Shown one piece after another: positions 3,442-6,372 of a stretch of 6,372 nt of DNA. The stretch comes from CAYHPY01 sp964358485 (lineage in GTDB: Bacteria > Elusimicrobiota > Elusimicrobia > UBA1565 > UBA9628). The stretch spans positions 1 through 6,372 of the forward strand of contig CAYHPY010000153.1 in assembly GCA_964358485.1 (NCBI GenBank), written 5' to 3'. The first letter of the stretch is position 1. Each line of letters begins with the position of its first letter. The notes beneath the pieces were generated by a model. It searched no databases. It saw nothing but the letters and a program-made list of their open reading frames with translations, and was not told where the DNA came from. The translations under genes and the position numbers were made by a program.

Positions 3442-6042
3442 ATGAAGATAACCATGATCGCCCTGCTGGTGCACACCTTCGCCGCCGCCCAAACCGTCGC
3501 CCCGCCCGCCACCGAGAGCGGAACGGCCGTCCAGGCGCTGGGGGCGGTCGGGGGCGGGTCCGAGGCGGTCGCGGGCGACATGGCCAAGCTCAAGCAATCG
3601 GCGGCCCAGCCCCGGGAACTCTTCAAGCTGGTGGAGTCTCCGAAGGGGACGATGGTCGAGGTCCGCAAGGACCAGCTCGACAAACTTTACCTGTTCTCCG
3701 CCACCCTGGAAAAAGGAACCGGTGAAAAATTCCTCTGGACCTCCCTTCCCGCCGACACCTTCCTTTGGTCCTTGCGCCGGGCCGGGGACAATCTCCAGTT
3801 CATCCGCAAGAACATGGGCCACCGGGCCGCCCCGGGCACCCCGGAAGCCAAGATGGTGGAGCGCTCCTTCCCGGATTCCATCGTCGCCCTCGTCGCCATC
3901 GCCTCGGCCACGGAGCAGGGCGGCTTCCTGTTCTACGCCGACGACCTCTTTCTGGAGGACCTCACCGGCATCGGCGCCCAGATCCGCGAGACCTACCCGA
4001 TGAAGAACCACCACATGAACATCCAGCACGCCCGCAAGGCCAGCACGCTGGAGGGCATCTACTCTTATCCCAAGAACACCGAGGTCTCGGCCCAACTGCT
4101 CTTCGTCCGCGAGGACGGCGGGGATTCCTCCACCATGGCCGATTCCCGGAACATCGCGGTCACCATGCACTACAGCCTCTCGGCCCTGCCCGACGACGGC
4201 TTCGAGTCCCGGCCCGCCGATGAGCGCGTGGGCCACTTCGCCACCTCTTTCAACGACTACTCCCGGAGCGACCTCAAATCCCGCGCCTCACCCACGGTCA
4301 CCTTGGTCAACCACTGGCGCTTGGAGAAGGCCGATCCTTCCCTCCCCGTGTCCGAGGTCAAGAACCCCATCGTCATCTGGCTCGATGACGCCATGCCCCA
4401 CGAGTTCCGCCCGGCCGTCCGCGCGGGCCTCTTGGCCTGGAACGAGGCCTTCGAGGCCGCCGGCTTCAGGAACGCGGTGGTCGTCAAGGAAGTCGACAAG
4501 GACATGGGCGCCGAGGAGCGTTCCCGCTTCAACCCTGCCGACGCTTCCTACAACATGGTCCGCTGGTTCGTGGCCCCCGACGCCGGCATGGCCCTGGGCC
4601 CGAGCCGGGCCAACCCCTTGACCGGCGAGATTTTTCAAGCGACCATCCATTACAGCGACCTCATGACCCGCTGGATGAGCGGGCAGATGGACGTCGCCGC
4701 GCTGGAAAAGGCGGCCCAGGCTCCCGAAGGCCACGCCCACGACGGCAAATGCGGCCACAACATGGCCGCCGCGGTGCGCGACGCCGCCCGGGCCATGAAC
4801 GCGGCCCAGGCGCAGGCCGGACGGCCTCTGACGGCCGAGGAAAAGAAGGCCTTCGTCGACCAGTTCCTGGTCGAGACCACCGCCCACGAAGCCGGCCACA
4901 TCCTGGGCCTGCGCCACAATTTCAAGGGCAGCACCCTCCATCCCTACGGCCAGACGGGCCCGGACGGCCTGGTCTCTTCCTCGGTGATGGATTACCTCCC
5001 GGCCAATCTGACCGGCATGGGCGAGTATTTCCAGACCAAGGTCGGGGTTTACGACAAATGGGCCATCGAGTACGCCTACCGACCCCTGTCCGGCGACGCC
5101 TTCCAGAAAGCCGCCGAGCTCAAGTCCATCGCGGACCGCTCGGCGACAGACCCCCGCCTGGCTTACGGCACGGACGAGGACGCCGATACCATCGACCCCG
5201 ACACCCGCCGCTTCGACATGGGCAAGGGCGGCCCCCTGCCCTTCGCCCGGCACCGCGCGCAATTGGCCAAGAGACTTTGGAAGGACCTCGAGAAGCGCCA
5301 GCCCCGGGCCGAGGAAGGCTATGACTCCCTGCGGGAATCCTTCATGGCGGGCTACGGCGAAATAGCCGGCGCCGTCCGCGCCGTCACCCCGGTCATCGGG
5401 GGCGTGCGCGTCTCCCGCGTCCGGCCCGGAGACGGCAAGGTTCCCTTCGAGCCGGTCGCCGCCCAGGAACAGCGCGAAGCCCTGAAATTTCTCAACGAAA
5501 CCGTCTTCAGCGCCGACGCCTTCAAGGAGGTGACCCCCGGCCTCCTGCGCAAGCTAGGCGGAGACTCCTTGGAGTCCCCTTTGCGGCCCTTCCCCTTGCG
5601 CTCCGCGGTGTCCAGCCTTCAGGCCAACACCATCGACAAGCTCTTCAGCAACGGGACCTTCCATCGCCTGTCGGAAGCGGCCCTCATGGCGGACAAGCCG
5701 GGCGACGCCCTGGGCATCCGGGAAATGATGACCACGGTGCGCGCCGGAGTCTGGAAGGAACTCCAGTCCAAAAACGGCGCGGCCATCCATCCCTTCCGCC
5801 GCGACCTGCAAAACGCCCATCTCTCCGCCTTGGCGCGGGTCGCCGGGGATCAGAACGCCCCCATCGACGCCCGCGCGGCGGCGCGGCAGGAACTGCACGC
5901 CCTCAACCAAGCCCTGGCGGCCTACGCCCCCGTCGCGACCTCCGACTCCAAGGCCCACGCCGAGGACATGCGCCGGCTGGTCAAGAACGCCCTGGAGGGC
6001 AAAACCGGGAACTCCGGAAACGGCTCAGCGGTGGGGCGCTAA
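3442..6042 (+). CDS. Secreted zinc metalloprotease, DUF5117/DUF4953 (met-zincin) family
   Basis: The protein is a predicted zinc-dependent endopeptidase exported by Sec; family substrates are unknown to me. Numbering from the ATG at 3442 gives 866 residues, near the family's usual 800-850. The signal peptide is MKITMIALLVHTFAAA with A-A-A cleavage before Q17. An N-terminal DUF5118/DUF5117-like region (about 50-290) contains GHFATSFNDYSRSD. Family segments IVIWLDDAMPHEFR and LLAWNEAFEAAGF follow. The catalytic motif HEAGHILGLRH supplies zinc ligands H482, H486 and H492 and the general base E483. The methionine of the Met-turn VMDY is M516, 24 residues after the third ligand. The C-terminal part beyond about 720 is helical-looking with no recognised motif. 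A His/Cys-rich stretch HAHDGKCGH (431-439) precedes the catalytic helix. An ATG at 3436 is also in frame; I prefer 3442 because it gives the better signal peptide and fits the -10 at 3430-3435. The gene ends tail-to-tail with the DUF423 gene, overlapping by 18 bases. Confidence 0.92.
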   Translation: MKITMIALLVHTFAAAQTVAPPATESGTAVQALGAVGGGSEAVAGDMAKLKQSAAQPRELFKLVESPKGTMVEVRKDQLDKLYLFSATLEKGTGEKFLWTSLPADTFLWSLRRAGDNLQFIRKNMGHRAAPGTPEAKMVERSFPDSIVALVAIASATEQGGFLFYADDLFLEDLTGIGAQIRETYPMKNHHMNIQHARKASTLEGIYSYPKNTEVSAQLLFVREDGGDSSTMADSRNIAVTMHYSLSALPDDGFESRPADERVGHFATSFNDYSRSDLKSRASPTVTLVNHWRLEKADPSLPVSEVKNPIVIWLDDAMPHEFRPAVRAGLLAWNEAFEAAGFRNAVVVKEVDKDMGAEERSRFNPADASYNMVRWFVAPDAGMALGPSRANPLTGEIFQATIHYSDLMTRWMSGQMDVAALEKAAQAPEGHAHDGKCGHNMAAAVRDAARAMNAAQAQAGRPLTAEEKKAFVDQFLVETTAHEAGHILGLRHNFKGSTLHPYGQTGPDGLVSSSVMDYLPANLTGMGEYFQTKVGVYDKWAIEYAYRPLSGDAFQKAAELKSIADRSATDPRLAYGTDEDADTIDPDTRRFDMGKGGPLPFARHRAQLAKRLWKDLEKRQPRAEEGYDSLRESFMAGYGEIAGAVRAVTPVIGGVRVSRVRPGDGKVPFEPVAAQEQREALKFLNETVFSADAFKEVTPGLLRKLGGDSLESPLRPFPLRSAVSSLQANTIDKLFSNGTFHRLSEAALMADKPGDALGIREMMTTVRAGVWKELQSKNGAAIHPFRRDLQNAHLSALARVAGDQNAPIDARAAARQELHALNQALAAYAPVATSDSKAHAEDMRRLVKNALEGKTGNSGNGSAVGR

Positions 6043-6372
6043 AGCCAGCGAAAACCAACCCGCCAGAAACAGCACGCCCCCGATCGGGGTCAACGCGCCG
6101 AATTTCTTGATCCCGGTCAGGCTGAGGGCGTAGAGACTGCCGGAAAACCAGAAGATTCCGGCCAAAAAACACCACCCCGCCGCCTCAACGGCCTTGGACG
6201 GGTGGCGGGAGGAGACCCAGGCGACGACGAACAACCCCAAGGCATGGTAGGCCTGGTAGCGGACGGCGGTTTCGAACACGGCGCGGGCCGCCACCTACCG
6301 GCGGCCCATGAGCGCGTGGGCCCCCAACGCCCCCCCCCCCCCCGTCAAAAACAAAACGACCCCCCCCGTTTT
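6025..6372 (-). pseudogene. DUF423 (YgdD-type) small membrane protein, interrupted by in-frame TAG and cut by window edge
   Basis: DUF423 proteins are small inner-membrane proteins of about 120-130 residues with four membrane helices; their role is unknown. On the minus strand, residues from the GTG at 6294 (89 aa) carry the family signatures VFETAVRYQAYHAL, FSGSLYALSLTG and ALTPIGGVLFLAGW, spanning helices 2-4, and end with TGA at 6025-6027. In the same frame upstream the sequence reads ALGAHALMGRR, then TAG (6295-6297), then VAARAVFET. This aligns without a gap to the family's GAHALKGRL-x7-VFET, so the stop replaces one normal residue. Upstream of that the frame runs through a G14 tract to the edge with no recognisable start. 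It may be a real nonsense mutation, a sequencing error, or a gene restarted at the GTG; a restart would lack the first helix. TAG serves as the normal stop of two other genes here (2292-2294, 3205-3207), which argues against recoding. Confidence 0.75.
6330..6367. other. C14 and C8 homopolymer tracts at the right edge
   Basis: C occurs 14 times in a row at 6330-6343 and 8 times at 6360-6367, separated by the low-complexity stretch GTCAAAAACAAAACGA. On the coding strand of the DUF423 gene this gives a glycine run where the family has an ordinary first membrane helix. Such tracts at a sequence end often mark low-quality or unresolved assembly, though true phase-variable tracts also look like this. 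Confidence 0.6.

Noticed and set aside
4288..5262. Minus-strand open frame (324 codons), and similar ones at 3367-4236 and 5554-5958, opposite the metalloprotease
   Set aside because: High GC keeps antisense frames open by chance; compositions are Gly/Val/His-biased and no family is recognisable.
1..6372. tRNA, rRNA, CRISPR arrays, insertion sequences, attachment sites
   Set aside because: No repeats with CRISPR periodicity, no transposase motifs or terminal inverted repeats, and no tRNA-like cloverleaf was seen by eye; a tRNAscan or Infernal run was not possible.

Overview
The window is GC-rich coding DNA with many G/C third positions. It holds five protein genes in a compact layout, plus one AT-rich intergenic patch around 3209-3360. 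All genes look bacterial: Shine-Dalgarno sites, sigma70-like promoters with 17-base spacers, Sec signal peptides and a Rho-independent terminator. The two secreted proteins suggest a didermic or otherwise secretion-active bacterium. Nothing fixes the phylum; high-GC environmental lineages such as Elusimicrobiota, Acidobacteriota or deltaproteobacteria-like groups would all fit. No rRNA, tRNA, CRISPR, insertion sequence or prophage is visible.

Left arm (1-1814, minus strand): a two-gene amino-acid catabolism operon. A monofunctional proline dehydrogenase comes first. Two bases after its stop codon an L-threonine 3-dehydrogenase begins and runs off the left edge. Both enzymes are oxidoreductases that start the breakdown of an amino acid. 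The proline dehydrogenase appears to be translated from a leaderless GTG start.

Centre (1815-3210): a divergent promoter pair, in which the two -35 boxes occupy the same bases, drives the operon leftward and a bacteriohemerythrin rightward. The hemerythrin has lost one expected iron-ligand histidine (Asn in its place) next to a Cys-x-x-Cys. A second plus-strand gene follows, with its own promoter carrying the same GGCTAAACT element. It encodes a secreted protein of an unnamed family in which I see lysozyme-like motifs. Its stop codon lies inside a perfect hairpin.

Intergenic region 3208-3435: AT-rich, with an A/T inverted repeat, a strong intrinsic terminator, and a cluster of GGACC/AAGACC direct and inverted repeats just upstream of the next gene.

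Right arm (3442-6042, plus): a large secreted zinc metalloprotease of the DUF5117/DUF4953 (met-zincin) type, also apparently leaderless. Converging on it from the right edge is a DUF423 membrane-protein gene. That gene overlaps the protease gene's 3' end by 18 bases and carries an in-frame TAG exactly where the family has an ordinary residue. Next to it the window ends in a C14 tract and a C8 tract, so read or assembly quality there needs checking.

I do not see a convincing new multi-gene system. The most unusual points are the shared-position divergent promoter, the two probable leaderless genes, the variant hemerythrin and threonine dehydrogenase metal-site regions, the lysozyme-like secreted protein and the DUF423 nonsense codon.
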